A stretch of 64,000 nt of DNA from Isoetes taiwanensis (Eukaryota > Streptophyta > Lycopodiopsida > Isoetales > Isoetaceae), in contig JAJEKV010000044.1 in the NCBI GenBank assembly GCA_021234155.1, positions 10,574,777 through 10,638,776 on the forward strand. Direction: 5' to 3'. Positions 10,826 to 21,987 of this stretch are shown piece by piece. Within the stretch, counting starts at the first letter, position 1. Each line of letters begins with the position of its first letter. A program made the translations under genes and the position numbers. The notes under the pieces were generated by a model. That model made no database searches, was not told the DNA's origin, and was given only the letters and a program-made list of their open reading frames with translations.

Positions 10826-12134
10826 GTTCATTCAAACTCTTCTTTTTCTATGCCTTGATTGTATAACTAGATAAATTTACTGCTGACATTATTGGTAATT
10901 TGGATGCTTGCAAGCAGTGGAATTCTCCCAAGCCATTATTGTTGTAGTTACTAGACTAGAAATGGCTTATTATGAGAAACTAATGGGACTTCTTTGCAAG
11001 TCTTGAGGAAAAGAAGTGTTTGGAAGACATACTATTAGAAGCAAGCAGGCTCACATAATCAACTAGGAAGCACCTTAAATAGGTAATTTGTTCTATGCAT
11101 TGTGCGGCAAGTCTTGCTCATCATAAAGTCATGTGGATTATTATAGGTGCGGTCTGAGCAGGAAAAGACAAGATCTAATGCAGATTTGAAGGTTATGGGG
11201 ATTGAAACTGCATTTATAGACTGAATCCATCAATAAGTTTTTGCACTAAAGGCTTCTAATTCAGCTGAGGGGCTTGATAAACATTGACCACCTTGCTGGG
11301 GGAGATATGATATATACTCTGAACTATTTTACAGCAGTAGTAGAGCATCAAGAAACATTCAATGGGGTGGAAGCACACTATAGTGGTTCGATTAGCTTGT
11401 CCCCCTTGTCCCCCCCAAAATAGTTAAAGAAGTAGCTCGTTCCCTTACTAATTTCTTTTGGCCTTTTATGGCAACAACCACGCCACGTAGAAAATTTTTA
11501 AAATTTTCCAAGAACCTCGGGCCAAAAGTTCCGTCCCAAGAAGCAAGCTCGGTGCTATCAGATAGGTCTCAATGCTTGACCAGAGGATAGAGGATGATCC
11601 CATGAATCAAGACCTACTGATGCAACCATGCCAACACGGTAAACCTATCTTTTACATAAGTTTAGTTTTTCTTTCTGTATTACATTTGCAACACCATAAA
11701 CATTGAGGAGAACTAATGAAATGAAAGCTTCCTTGTTACTAGATTGGAGCAAAGGAGATTTGGGATGTATAATCCGAGAAGAATCCTCGTTGTTTCTATC
11801 TTTGGGTAATTGCGTGATTTTTGGCATCCGGGTTTATTTTTTGCAAACATGACATTAGGCCAGTAACCGGTAGGTAAGCCTCTCATTACTTCTCCATTCT
11901 TCCGATAATTATAGCTAGTGATGGAAGATACAATGAGACAATTCCAAAAGGAAAAGAAAGAGAACAACAAAGCAGGAAACTTTGAAAAAAAAAGAATGCG
12001 AGAAAACGAGAAAAAAAGGAATTGATGACTATTATGCAAGAGGGTTCTACTAGTACCAGCCATAGTAAAATTCAAAAGAATAAGATTGTAGCTAGTTTAG
12101 TACTCTTCTTTGTGAGAAAAACTTCGAATGGGAT
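10826..12134. other. No recognisable gene
   Basis: The stretch between the copia 5' LTR and the next coding region has only short unsupported ORFs on both strands. No repeats with clear boundaries were seen. Confidence 0.45.
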
Positions 12135-13986
12135 GTGAAGCAAAAGAGAAGTTCTAAAGGAGTTCATGAAGCAAAAGGAAGTTGCGCGAGTTTCTTGATG
12201 ACCAGTCCAGGGAATATGGAGGTGAAGAACCATTTAATTGATAATATTAGAGAAAATATCCAGTCGGTAAAATCTTCTACTCGTACAGATTCTATGGCTG
12301 CAAAGCAGAGTGTACTTGCGATGTCTATTGGACAAGGTTGCACCAGTGAAATTGTTAGTAAGAGAAGTTTGGGAAAGGTTTTGGGAATCCATCCAAGAAA
12401 TATTGCGATTGCAAGGGATAAACACAAGGAGATAGTCACTAATAAAACTGGATGGGTGTTTTATAAAAGGTCAAAGAGGATCGATTCAATTGGAAATGAT
12501 ATTATTGAGTTGGTCCAGAATTTTTGGGACATAAATACAAGGGTCTCGCCAAATGTAAAAGACGTGAGATATAAAAGGTTGGAGAAGAATGTTAAAGAGG
12601 AGCATGCAACTCATTATCCGAAGATACACAGGTTAGTTTATTGCCTTATTTTGCGCTTACTTGTTTCCAAAGTTTTGGTAGCATGTTTGATGTATTTTAT
12701 TTGGTTAGATTGAACTCAAATATATGTGTTTGATGAATGGTGTTTGCTAATTTTCCTAAATGATTTAGGCACTATGTAGTTGTGAGATACTTGCAAGTTG
12801 GAGTCCCAACCATAGTAGTAACTTATGTTTTAGTTCCATGTTACAGTATGCATTTGCAGGTTGCAGTCCAAGTTTCAAAGTTCTGATTGTGACATGTTAT
12901 GGACTTACCTTGCACTAAAAGGCCGTAGTTTTAGAGATAGTTGCAGGTCATAGTCTGAAGTTGCGGTGGCGATTTGCGGTGGCGATTTGCAAGTTGCGTG
13001 TGTTAGTTCTAGTTGGCGTTTTAGGTGACAAGATGCGGGTGGCCAAAAAGTGCGAGGTTGGGTTAGGTGATAGTTACTGACTTACCAAATAGTAGTAGTC
13101 GTAGATGCCACAAACCCGACCAGCATCATTTTTAGGTGCAATAGATTGGGTTCTAGTTGTAGTTAGTCATTGTGAAGTCTTAGTTTTGCACCTAAGACAT
13201 CATGCATGTAAACCGATTACTATTGTTGTTATTATCCAAATGTAAATGTTCCTCAAATTCAAAGAGCAATATCCGGCAGGTGAAGATCCGCCAAAGGGCT
13301 TTTGAGAAATTAAAGCCATGGTAATGCGTATTGAAATTGAAGCAATTTAACTCTTGTTGTTGCATACATCACGCGGCGGTTGTAAATGCTTTTAGATGGC
13401 TTTAATAGATTGAGAAATCAACATGTGAATCCTTGCAACTTTGTACATGTGATGTATATCATCATGTGGGAGATGTGGGAGAAGCTTGTTTTGCCAAGAG
13501 AAAGAAATATAAGACAACTACAGAGTTGTGGAGTCTATTCTTTGTGCAAAGGAGGAGAACCAGAATTCCACAAAAAAAGATTGCATAGATGGAGTTTGCA
13601 CTAATTGTGGTATATCCCAACTATCCATATGTCCACTAGAGTTAGCACCCAAGGATCCATTAGTTGGGGATAATTGGGATTATGAAGAAGGTGGAAAAGA
13701 TAAGTGGGGAAAGCCAAAGAAAATACTGAAGCGTTTGTGGAAAGAAACTGAGCCGCGAGCTTTAGTACACAAGTTAATTGACAGGTTGGCTAAATTTCCT
13801 TTGCATAGTTTCAGGCATAAGTGGCAGGCCAAGCAATTTAAGGAGTTGCTGGAAAATCTTCCACCAGGTACTCTTTTGTCAGTTGTAGATTTTGCTGAGA
13901 ACTTTAGTATCCAGCTACAAAATCAGGTCCAATCTGCATATTGGACTAGCAAACAGGTTACTATCTTAGTGCATATTACATGTTGA
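12135..13986 (+). pseudogene. Decayed transposase-like gene with 'DFAEN' motif
   Basis: Two open parts are in the same orientation. The first (12135-12713) includes GQGCTSEIVSKRSLGKVLGI and IIELVQNFWDINTRVSPNVK, with a possible splice donor after HYPKIH near 12632. The second (about 13260-13986) holds, across frame changes, FEKLKPW, a CCCIHH cluster, DGVCTNCG and finally VVDFAENFSIQLQNQVQSAY. I know this order (FW segment, Cys/His cluster, then DFAEN with an Ala-Trp/Tyr pair) from large uncharacterised eukaryotic proteins thought to be transposon-derived; the Asp of DFAEN could be the first acid of an RNase-H-like fold. Stops and frameshifts lie in 13300-13550. The gene is cut off by the tandem array right after QVTILVHITC. 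Confidence 0.5.
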
Positions 13987-15027
13987 TACCCTTAGGCCTA
14001 GGTGGCACCCACTTGGCACATGTGGCATGTTGATACCCTTAGGCCTAGGTGGCACCCACTTGGCACACGTGGCACACGAGGCACTTCCTTACACCTAGGT
14101 GGCAAGTCAGAGTAATTATGTGTAATAACACTTTGAGATTATGTTGATACCCTTAGGCCTAGGTGGCACCCACGTGGCACACGTGGCACTTCCTTACACC
14201 TAGGTGGCAAGTCAGAGTAATTATGTGTAATAACACTTTGAGATTATGTTGATACCCTTAGGCCTAGGTGGCACCCACTTGGCACACGTGGCACACGTGG
14301 CACTTCCTTACACCTAGGTGGCAAGTCAGAGTAATTATGTGTAATAACACTTTGAGATTATGTTGATACCGTTAGGCCTAGGTGGCACCCACTTGGCACA
14401 TGTGGCACACGTGGCATTTCCTTACACCTAGGTGGCAAGTCAGAGTAATTATGTGTAATAACACTTTGAGATTATGTTGATACCCTTAGGCCTAGGTGGC
14501 ACCCACTTGGCACACGTGGCATGTTGATACCCTTAGGCCTAGGTGGCACCCACTTGGCACACGTGGCACACGTGGCACTTCCTTACACCTAGGTGGCAAG
14601 TCGAGTAATTATGTGTAATAACACTTTGAGATTATGCTGATACCCTTAGGCCTAGGTGGCACCCACTTGGCACACGTGGCACACGTGGCACTTCCTTACA
14701 CCTAGGTGGCAAGTCAGAGTAATTATGTGTAATAACACTTTGAGATTATGTTGATAGCCTTAGGCCTAGGTGGCACTCACTTGGCACACGTGGCACACGT
14801 GGCACTTCCTTACACCTAGGTGGCAAGTCAGAGTAATTATGTGTAATAACACTTTGAGATTATGTTGATACCCTTAGGCCTAGGTGGCACCCACTTGGCA
14901 CACGTGGCACACGTGGCACTTCCTTACACCTAGGTGGCAAGTCAGAGTAATTATGTGTAATAACACTTTGTGATTATGTTGATACCCTTAGGCCTAGGTG
15001 GCACCCACTTGGCACATGTGGCATGTT
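13984..15027. repeat. Tandem array of about nine 114-bp units rich in CACGTGGC
   Basis: The repeat unit begins TGTTGATACCCTTAGGCC, continues through GGCACACGTGGCACACGTGG and CTTACACCTAGGTGGCAAGT, and ends AATAACACTTTGAGATT. Most units are full length (about 114 bp). Two short units occur (near 13984 and 14460-14520) where the array restarts after GGCATGTTGATACCC. Units differ by single bases. About 15 CACGTGGC elements (G-box/ABRE core) are present. Confidence 0.95.
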
Positions 15028-15120
15028 GATGATGGTACTTGTCCACATGGCATGATGACATGGCATGACGACATGGCATGAAACAACATGGCATGATGAC
15101 ATAGCATGAGACAACTTGGC
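15028..15120. repeat. Short CATGGCATGA tandem repeats
   Basis: Successive copies of ACATGGCATGATG, ACATGGCATGACG and ACATGGCATGAAAC follow the end of the 114-bp array. Confidence 0.75.
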
Positions 15121-15558
15121 TTAGAAATGTAACATTTTCTTAAAACAAATAAAAGTAGAATATCCTAAGGATCTATCCTTATATAGGTCCTATCGAGCTT
15201 TTATTATAGGCTACCTTTTTCGTACAGGATCTAATAAGTTCCAATGCGACCAATTTTATTAGAAAACACCTATTATTTTATTTCACCGATTGGAACATTT
15301 GGTGTAACACTCTTATGGATGCTTGGACAATGTGATGAGCCAATCTGCCTAGAATTTTGCTCATGATGTGCACGTAAATGTTTGACGTGGAGGATATTCA
15401 CAGAGAGGTGCACCTGAGAAAGCCTTGATGAGATAGCACAAGGCATTGTTCCAACTCCGCACACATTTTCTAACCAATAAGTGAGTCGACGAAGAGAAAT
15501 GTTCGCGAAGGCCTTGGCCGCTGCGATAAATTTCTTGTAATTCTAATCCTCAAACCCC
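15121..15558. other. No recognisable gene
   Basis: AT-rich sequence with no supported ORF. A block near 15507-15540 (GAAGGCC ... GCGATAAATTT) has a relative at about 40182-40205, so it may belong to a dispersed repeat. Confidence 0.4.
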
Positions 15559-15667
15559 TTAAGAAAACGGAATGAATCGAGCCCCACAAAATATTCGTTG
15601 GGGCCCCTCCAGCTAAAAAAAAAGACTCCCAAAATTTCGTCTCTTCTTCGTCCAAAGTTGAAACCCG
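15559..15667 (+). repeat. Left copy of a direct repeat flanking the Harbinger palindrome
   Basis: From TTAAGAAAACGGAATGAATC to AAAGTTGAAACCCG the sequence matches 24060-24180 in the same orientation with small indels. The right copy lies in the upstream region of the pectate-lyase-like gene. The two copies enclose about 8.4 kb. Confidence 0.85.
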
Positions 15668-16076
15668 CCAAACTCAAAACATTAATTCCAAAACATTAGG
15701 CCCTTTTGCCATGGCATAGATGTCTTAAATTTACCTCATTATGATTGGGTCAAATCAGCAAATGTGACACCATGACTTTTCCACTAAAACTTTTAGGACA
15801 TGTCTTAAATCAATTCTTTTTTTTTTGAAGGCAAGGTGGGTTTTATATTCATAATTATAAGAGACACATCAAAATATAATAGGACTCCAAAGGAGACCTA
15901 TTAATATCAAAAAGAAAATCCTCCATATCAGTAGAGGGACAGTCTAAATTTGAAATAGATAGTTTTTGAGCAAGGATAGACTGCCAGATCCTAGTTTGTT
16001 GAGACAGCATCAAGTTCTGATCCGATAACAGTTCAAAAAAAACTTTGCTATTCCTAGAATAGCTGAATGCTAAAGC

Positions 16077-16502
16077 CTAGTTGTTGGCGTCAATAAGGTC
16101 CTGTAAGGTCAGATCCGCTACTTTGGAGTTACCAAAAATGCTGAGCATCTCGTCCAGCTCCTCAGTAGTGAATGAGGTGAAGTCCATGAACATGAGTACT
16201 CGAGCTTCCCTCCTCTGCTGCCAATGATGAAATAAGGACTCAAACATTGGCTTTAGATTGTTGTGAGTCCAAACAGCCTGATTTTTCAGCAGCTTCTTGA
16301 TTGCCCTGGCATGAGTAACTTCTTGCTTGAGCAGAATCTTGATTGCCCTGGCATGAGTAACTTCTTGCTTGAGCAGAATCATGTTTTCAGCCACCATATG
16401 TCTTGTCAATTCTTCAATTACCACCAAGTGATCCGAGCCTCTCGGCGGAGCTCCCACTTTCAGCATCCTCTTCTGATGATCTGTGGAGAAGACCATTAAC
16501 AT
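16077..16502 (-). CDS. Hypothetical 141-aa ORF within the nested retroelement
   Basis: I do not recognise this protein. It reads on the minus strand from ATG at 16502 and is charged and helix-prone. It contains a 14-residue direct repeat (ILLKQEVTHARAIK, then KLLKNQAV) created by a 42-bp tandem duplication at 16296-16379. The C-terminal part has FTSFTTEELDEMLSIFGN. As the only ORF in a poly(A)-tailed, TSD-flanked insert it may be a retro-transposed fragment of a cellular gene or of L1 ORF1. There is no evidence that it is expressed. Confidence 0.35.
   Translation of the reverse strand: MLMVFSTDHQKRMLKVGAPPRGSDHLVVIEELTRHMVAENMILLKQEVTHARAIKILLKQEVTHARAIKKLLKNQAVWTHNNLKPMFESLFHHWQQRREARVLMFMDFTSFTTEELDEMLSIFGNSKVADLTLQDLIDANN
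16296..16379. repeat. 42-bp tandem duplication
   Basis: Two adjacent copies of a unit starting CTTGATTGCCCTGGCATGAG and ending GAGCAGAAT, at 16296-16337 and 16338-16379, identical as read. The unit is in frame and duplicates 14 residues of the ORF. Confidence 0.92.
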
Positions 16503-16899
16503 CAGTTAGAACCAAAATAAAGAAGTGGTATAGACCATGGAATTTTCCTATCCGGTCCCAAGCTTTGTCATATTTATCTTAAATCAATTCCAAGGCTATC
16601 CTAACAAAGGCTGCCTCCTTTGCCGCAATCCAAGGCTATCCTAACAAAAAGAAAGAGTATAGCTGGCTTGATCGGAACTAGAACCGATTGGAATTGGAAC
16701 AGCAATCGATTGGAACTGGAAGTGCAATCAATTGCACCAACAAATACAAATATGAGTAGTAGATCGGATTCGGCAGTTCTTCAACCCAGCAGTTCTTCAA
16801 TCCGGCAGATCAATTTTGAAGTTCTTCAGGTCAGATTCGGCACTTCTTGGGGTCGGATTCAGGTATGGAATTTGTCAGTTCTGGATTTAACAGTCGATT

Positions 16900-17760
16900 T
16901 CTCAGGTCGGGATTCGATTTCTCGGGTCGATTTCATCAAGCAACAGCTCGATTTCTCATGCTCTCAGGTCGGATTCCGGCAGTTTATCAACTTCAAGTCG
17001 GTTTCTCAGGTCTGTAGTTTTTTCACATCTCGATTTTTATGTAGTCGATTTCTGTCTTATCGGGATTTAACAGTCGGTTCACAGTCTATTCAACAGGTCG
17101 GGATTTACAGTCAGATCTCATAGGTTGGGATTCTTACAGTCTTGTTCTCACAGATTCTCACAGGTCGGGACTCAACAGGTCAGGATTCACAGTCTATTCT
17201 CACAGATTCTTACAGTCTTGTTCTGATTTCTTGTTCCAGTGAGAAAATTCTTCTTCTGATTTCTTGTTACAGTGATTTCTTGTTTCGATTTCTCGGATGA
17301 CATATCTGTCATATCTCTCGGATGATTTATCAGATGACATGTCTTTGTTTCATATCTCTGTTTTTCCTATGGTTTTTGTACATGCTTATGGTTTCTACAT
17401 GGTATCTAGATGCTTGTGGTTTCTATATGTTATCTACATGCTTATGTAGATACATTTTTGTATATTTTCTACGTGCTTATGGTTTTTCTATATTATGTAG
17501 ATACATTTTTGTACATTTTCTACATGCTTATGGTTTTTCTATATGGTATCTAATGGTAATCATTTCAAATCCTTCTAACTCCCTTCATGTAAATCCTTAT
17601 GCATAGGTCATGTGAAAAAAATCCTTGTAACTCCCTTCATGTAAAATCCTTATGCATAGGTCATTTGAAATCCTTGTAACTCCCTTCATGGTCATCCTTA
17701 TGCATTATTGAAAAATCCTAGTGCATAGGCCATGTGAATTCATTGTCATGTAAAATCATT
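16900..17760 (+). repeat. Leader repeats of the left Harbinger arm
   Basis: Three short-period repeat classes are present: GTCGGGATT/TTCACAGTC units (about 16900-17230), TACATGCTTATGGTTT units (17370-17560), and a unit of about 55 bp with TCCTTGTAACTCCCTTCATG and CCTTATGCATAGGTCAT (17570-17700). The same blocks occur inverted in the right arm (about 22150-22860). No protein is encoded; this is probably the untranslated leader or intron of the element. Confidence 0.7.
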
Positions 17761-17878
17761 GTGCAATTCCTTATGCTTATGTTATTTTATTTTGTGCAAT
17801 CTACTTTGTTAAAGCTTCAATTGTACTCATGATCTTTTACTTTTCTTTATCTGGCATTTTAGATTCCCAGAGATCCCC

Positions 17879-18880
17879 ATGGCTGGATTTGATGGTTTTT
17901 CCTACATGCCTCAAGGATACTCGTCCTTTCCTTATACCCAGGGCCTTGAGGAACCTGAATCTCAAGAAATACCTTCCTCTCAACCTACTCCGCCACTTCC
18001 AAATTATCCAGTCCATTTTCATGCATTTCCACGTGGTCCAGTTGCAAAGAGATCTGTTATCCCTCCGATATATCCTTATCCTAGTCCTTCTGTTATAACA
18101 GAGCCAAGTCAAAACATTGCTGAAATTGTTCCAGAGCCCAGTCTGAAAAAGAAACCTCGTGGAAGAAAAGCAAAGGAGCCTGCCAAAGCACCTGCTAGAG
18201 ACATGCAAAAAGGCAGAGGCACAAATTGGAAAGACAATTGGGTGGTTGCTCTAATCCACTTATGTGGAGAAATGAACGAGGAATTTATTACTAAAGCTGG
18301 AAAGCAAGGTTTTGATATTTGACAAAAATTGTATTTGCAGTTAGTGTCACGTTGCCCAGACTTGGATAAAAATACTGAAGCATGCAGAAAGAAGTGGCAA
18401 GCAGTTTATGGAGACTATAGACATGATAAAGCACAAAATAATCTCTCTGGTACAGAACGATCTGAGAAGTGTAGATGGTTTGATCTAATAGATCAATACA
18501 TGAGTGAACGTGCTCATGTTGTTTGTTATGTTCATGACAGTGCTATAGATGCTACTACACCCATGGCAGAAAATATGGAGGAGGAGGACATTGTTGAGAC
18601 AGAAGAAGTGGAGAGTACTAAGACATCCAATGACAAAGAGGATGGGGGAAAGAGGTTGACACCTGATGAGAAAAGAACTGTAAATCCAAAGAAAAAGAAA
18701 AAGTCAAAAGGTGCAGCATCTGAGGTTGCTTTGGCTATCAAAAGAATGACTGAAATAAGCGAGAAGGCTCAAGATGATAACCTCGCTCTTGAGAAGGAAA
18801 AATTGAATGTGTTGAAAGGGATATCTCAAAATCTACAAGGCCTTTTTGAAAAAACTGCAGTAGCATCTACTTTAAACTAG
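17879..18880 (+). pseudogene. Harbinger ORF1 (Myb/trihelix-like DNA-binding protein), left arm
   Basis: In PIF/Harbinger elements ORF1 is a Myb/SANT-like partner that helps the transposase bind DNA. This copy begins MAGFDGFSYMPQGYSSFPYT and has a basic segment KKKPRGRKAKEPAKAP. The trihelix region runs from GRGTNWKDNWVVALIHL to CRKKWQAVYGDYRHDKAQNN and EKCRWFDLIDQYM, and an acidic/Lys-rich tail (NPKKKKKSKGAASEVALAIK) is probably coiled-coil. A TGA at about 18320, in place of the Trp codon in the other arm, splits the frame. Confidence 0.85.
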
Positions 18881-19109
18881 TCTTCCGCTTGTCAAATCAA
18901 TCAAAGTAGTCGAGTAATGTTTTTTGCTTGTTTTATTTCTAATGAAATAATTGTTTTCCATCGGGTAAACTAGTCTTCCACTTGTTCTATTTCTAATGAA
19001 TTGCATAATTGTCAAACTAGTCTTCCACTTGTGAATTTTTATTGTTTTGTTTTAAATCCAAACTCTTACCATTCTCTATCATGTATTGCATGCTTAGGTC
19101 ATATCTATT

Positions 19110-19923
19110 GGCATGGATCCAACATGCGGCAGAGTCTTCTTCAAGTTTGCCAAGCACTTCATGTTTTCATCATGCTTGAGTTGTTGAGGCCTAGTGATGC
19201 ACGGCCGTCAGCTAGGTACATGAAAGCATGCATGCAAGTGATTGAATTAGTGAGCTACATGCCCTTCATGAAGAGGAAAAGGCCTATTTGTTGGGCGCAT
19301 TAGCGGGTCCAAGGCTTCTATGAGAACATACTATCAGTGAGCCTGCCGATAGAATGTTCGTCAAAAAGAATGAGGGTGTCTAGAGCAACCTTTCAATGGG
19401 TTTGTGATTTTTTGCACCCAGTCTTATTGAAAAAAGATACCAACGTGCGAATGGCAATAGAAATGCCAAAAAAGGTTGCCATTGCATTGACACGATTGGC
19501 TACTAGGTCAACACTAGACTATGTCGCAGAACTGTATGGAGTTGGCACCACAACTGTTCATAGATGCATTGTGGAATTTAGTCGAGCTATCAAGATAAAA
19601 ATGAGAGATCTGCATTGTGGATTGCATTGGCCAAGCGAAAATCAATGCAAAGAGTTTGCTATTGCATATGAGGCAAAACAAGGTATCCCTAATGTAATTG
19701 GGGCAGTAGATGGTAGCCATATTCCTATCACGGCTCCAACCGATCTTGTTGCAGACTATTACAATAGGAAAAGATTCCATTCGATACTTCTAGAAGCCAT
19801 TGTGGAGTCCAGATGCTTGATATGGGACTATGATATTGGGTGGGCGGGAAGCATGCATGATTGGGCTCTAATGCAAAGAACAACTGCTTACACTAAATTT
19901 GAGTCTGGAAAAATGAACAATTA
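19110..19923 (+). pseudogene. Harbinger DDE transposase, left arm, truncated
   Basis: HARBI1-type transposase (DDE_Tnp_4 superfamily). Readable parts are RVSRATFQWVCDFLHPVLL, KKVAIALTRLATRSTLDYVA, YGVGTTTVHRCIVEF, then GAVDGSHIPI (first catalytic Asp) and GSMHDWALMQ (second catalytic Asp). The reading stops at the centre of the palindrome, before the third acidic residue and the C-terminal helices, so catalysis is impossible. There is a stop (TAG at about 19301) where the other arm has Lys, and a small frameshift near 19340-19365. Confidence 0.88.
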
Positions 19924-19947
19924 TACGCAGCATCACCAAGCAAACAA
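19924..19947. other. 24-bp central spacer of the palindrome
   Basis: TACGCAGCATCACCAAGCAA plus four bases is the only asymmetric sequence between the arms. On its left the arm ends ATGAACAATTA; on its right it restarts TAATTGTTCAT. This is the likely end-joining or template-switch point where the inverted duplication formed. Confidence 0.85.
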
Positions 19948-20045
19948 TAATTGTTCATTTTTCCAGACTCAAATTTAGTGTAAGCAGTTGTTCTTTGCAT
20001 TAGAGCCCAATCATGCATGCTTCCCACCCACCCAATATCATAGTC

Positions 20046-20867
20046 CTATATCAAGCATCTGGAATCCACAATGGCTTGTAGAAGTATCGAATGGAATCCT
20101 TTCCTATTGTAATAGTCTGCAGCATGATCAGTTGGAGCCGTGATAGGAATATGGCTACCATCTACTGCCCCAATTACATTAGGGATACCTTGTTTTGCCT
20201 CATATGCAATAGCAAACTCTTTGCATTGATTTTCGCTTGGCCAATGCAATCCACAATGCAGATCTCTCATTTTTATCTTGATAGCTCGACTAAATTCCAC
20301 AATGCATCTATGAACAGTTGTGGTGCCAACTCCATACAGTTCTGTGACATAGTCTAGTGTTGACCTAGTAGCCAATCGTGTCAATGCAATGGCAACCTTT
20401 TTTGGCATTTCTATTGCTATTCACACGTTGGTATCTTCTTTCAATAAGACTGGGTGCAAAAAATCACAAACCCATTGAAAGGTTGCTCTAGACACCCTCA
20501 TTCTTTGACGAAACATTCTATCAGTGTGGCTCACTGATAGTATGTTCTCATAGAAGCCTTGGACCCGCTTATGCGCCCAACAAATATGCCTTTTCCTCTT
20601 CATGAAGGGCATGTAGCTCACTAATTCAATCACTTGCATGCATGCTTTCATGTACCTAGCTGACGGCCGTGCATCACTAGGCCTCAACAACTCAAGCATG
20701 ATGAAAACATGAAGTGCTTGGCAAACTTGAAGAAGACTCTGCCGCATGTTGGATCCATGCCAATAGATATGACCTAAGCATGCAATACATAGAGAATGGT
20801 AAGAGTTTGGATTTAAAACAAAACAATAAAAATTCACAAGTGGAAGACTAGTTTGACAATTGTGCAA
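20046..20867 (-). pseudogene. Harbinger DDE transposase, right arm, truncated
   Basis: Minus-strand counterpart of the left-arm transposase, ending at the same point in the palindrome centre. It reads WAHKRVQGFYENILSVSHTD where the left arm has a stop and a shift. It has its own lesions: a stop after KEDTNV near 20420, and a TAG in place of the Trp codon before DYDIGW near 20044. The first Asp (GAVDGSHIPI) and second Asp (GSMHDW) are present; the third acid is missing. Confidence 0.88.
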
Positions 20868-20958
20868 TTCATTAGAAATAGAACAAGTGGAAGACTAGTT
20901 TACCCGATGGAAAACAATTATTTCATTAGAAATAAAACAAGCAAAAAACATTACTCGA

Positions 20959-21987
20959 CTACTTTGATTGATTTGACAAGCGGAAGACTAGTTTAAAGTA
21001 GTCTACAAGGCCTTTTTGAAAAACTGCAGTAGCACTTTGAGATATCCCTTTCAACATATTCAATTTTTCCTTCTCAAGAGCGAGGTTATCATCTTGAGCC
21101 TTCTCTCTTATTTCAGTCATTCTTTTGATAGCCAAAGCAACCTCAGATGCTGCACCTTTTGACTTTTTCTTTTTCTTTGGATTTACAGTTCTTTTCTCAT
21201 CAGGTGTCAACCTCTTTCCCCCATCCTCTTTGTCACTGGATGTCTTAGTACTCTCCACTTCTTCTGTCTCAACAATGTCCTCCTCCTCCATATTTTCTGC
21301 CATGGGTGTAGTAGCATCTATAGCACTGTCATGAGCATAACAAACAACATGAGCACGTTCACTCATGTATTGATCTATTAGATCAAACCATCTACACTTC
21401 TCAGATCGTTCTGCACCAGAGAGATTGTTTTGTGCTTTATCATGTCTATAGTCTCCATAAACTGCTTGCCACTTCTTTCTGCATGCTTCAGTATTTTTAT
21501 CCAAGTCTGGGCAACGTGACACTAACTGCAAATACAATTTTTGCCAAATATCAAAACCTTGCTTTCCAGCTTTAGTAATAAATTCCTCGTTCATTTATCC
21601 ACGTAAGTGGATTAGAGCAACCACCCAATTGTCTTTCCAATTTGTGCCTCTGCCTTTTTGCACGTCTCCAGCAGGTGCTTTGGCAGGCTCCTTTGCTTTT
21701 CTTCCACGAGGACTCTTTTTCAGACTGGGCTCTGGAACAATTTCAGCAATGCTTTGACTTGGCTCTGTTATAATAAGAGGACTGGGATAAGGATATATCG
21801 GAGGGATAGCAGATCTCTTTGCAACTGGACCACGTGGAAATACATGAAAATGGACTGGATAATTTGGAAGTGGCGGAGTAGGTTGAGAGGAAGGTATTTC
21901 TTGAGTTTCAGGTTCCTCAAGGCCCTGGGTATAAGGAAAGGACGAGTATCCTTGAGGCATGTAGGAAAAACTATCAAATCTAGCCAT
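20959..21987 (-). pseudogene. Harbinger ORF1 (Myb/trihelix-like), right arm
   Basis: Minus-strand copy of the left-arm ORF1, starting MARFDSFSYMPQGYSSFPYT at 21987. The trihelix signature CRKKWQAVYGDYRHDKAQNN is intact, and the Trp lost in the left arm is present (FDIWQKLYLQL). Its own lesion is a TAA at about 21595-21597 where the left arm has Glu (LCGEMNEE), which cuts the protein just before the trihelix core. The 3' end is altered near 21000 relative to the left arm. Confidence 0.85.

Larger units (their letters stand above)
15803..16590 (-). mobile_element. Poly(A) retroelement nested in the left Harbinger arm, 14-bp TSD
   Basis: TCTTAAATCAATTC is duplicated at 15803-15816 and 16577-16590, and the right Harbinger arm has an uninterrupted version of the site. 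The insert starts with a T run (poly(A) on the minus strand) and, like the L1 copies here, has CTTC before the tail. It is 760 bp and encodes one 141-codon ORF, with no reverse transcriptase. It may be a truncated L1 ORF1 region or an L1-mobilised transcript. Confidence 0.88.

Noticed and set aside
13984-15027. Possible CRISPR-like array
   Set aside because: The units are directly adjacent 114-bp satellites with no unique spacers, in a eukaryotic nuclear context.
19001-19303. Separate small gene with a MHNCQTSLPLVNFYCFVLNP opening
   Set aside because: It is the upstream part of the Harbinger transposase region, repeated in the other arm; the opening residues come from non-coding leader sequence.
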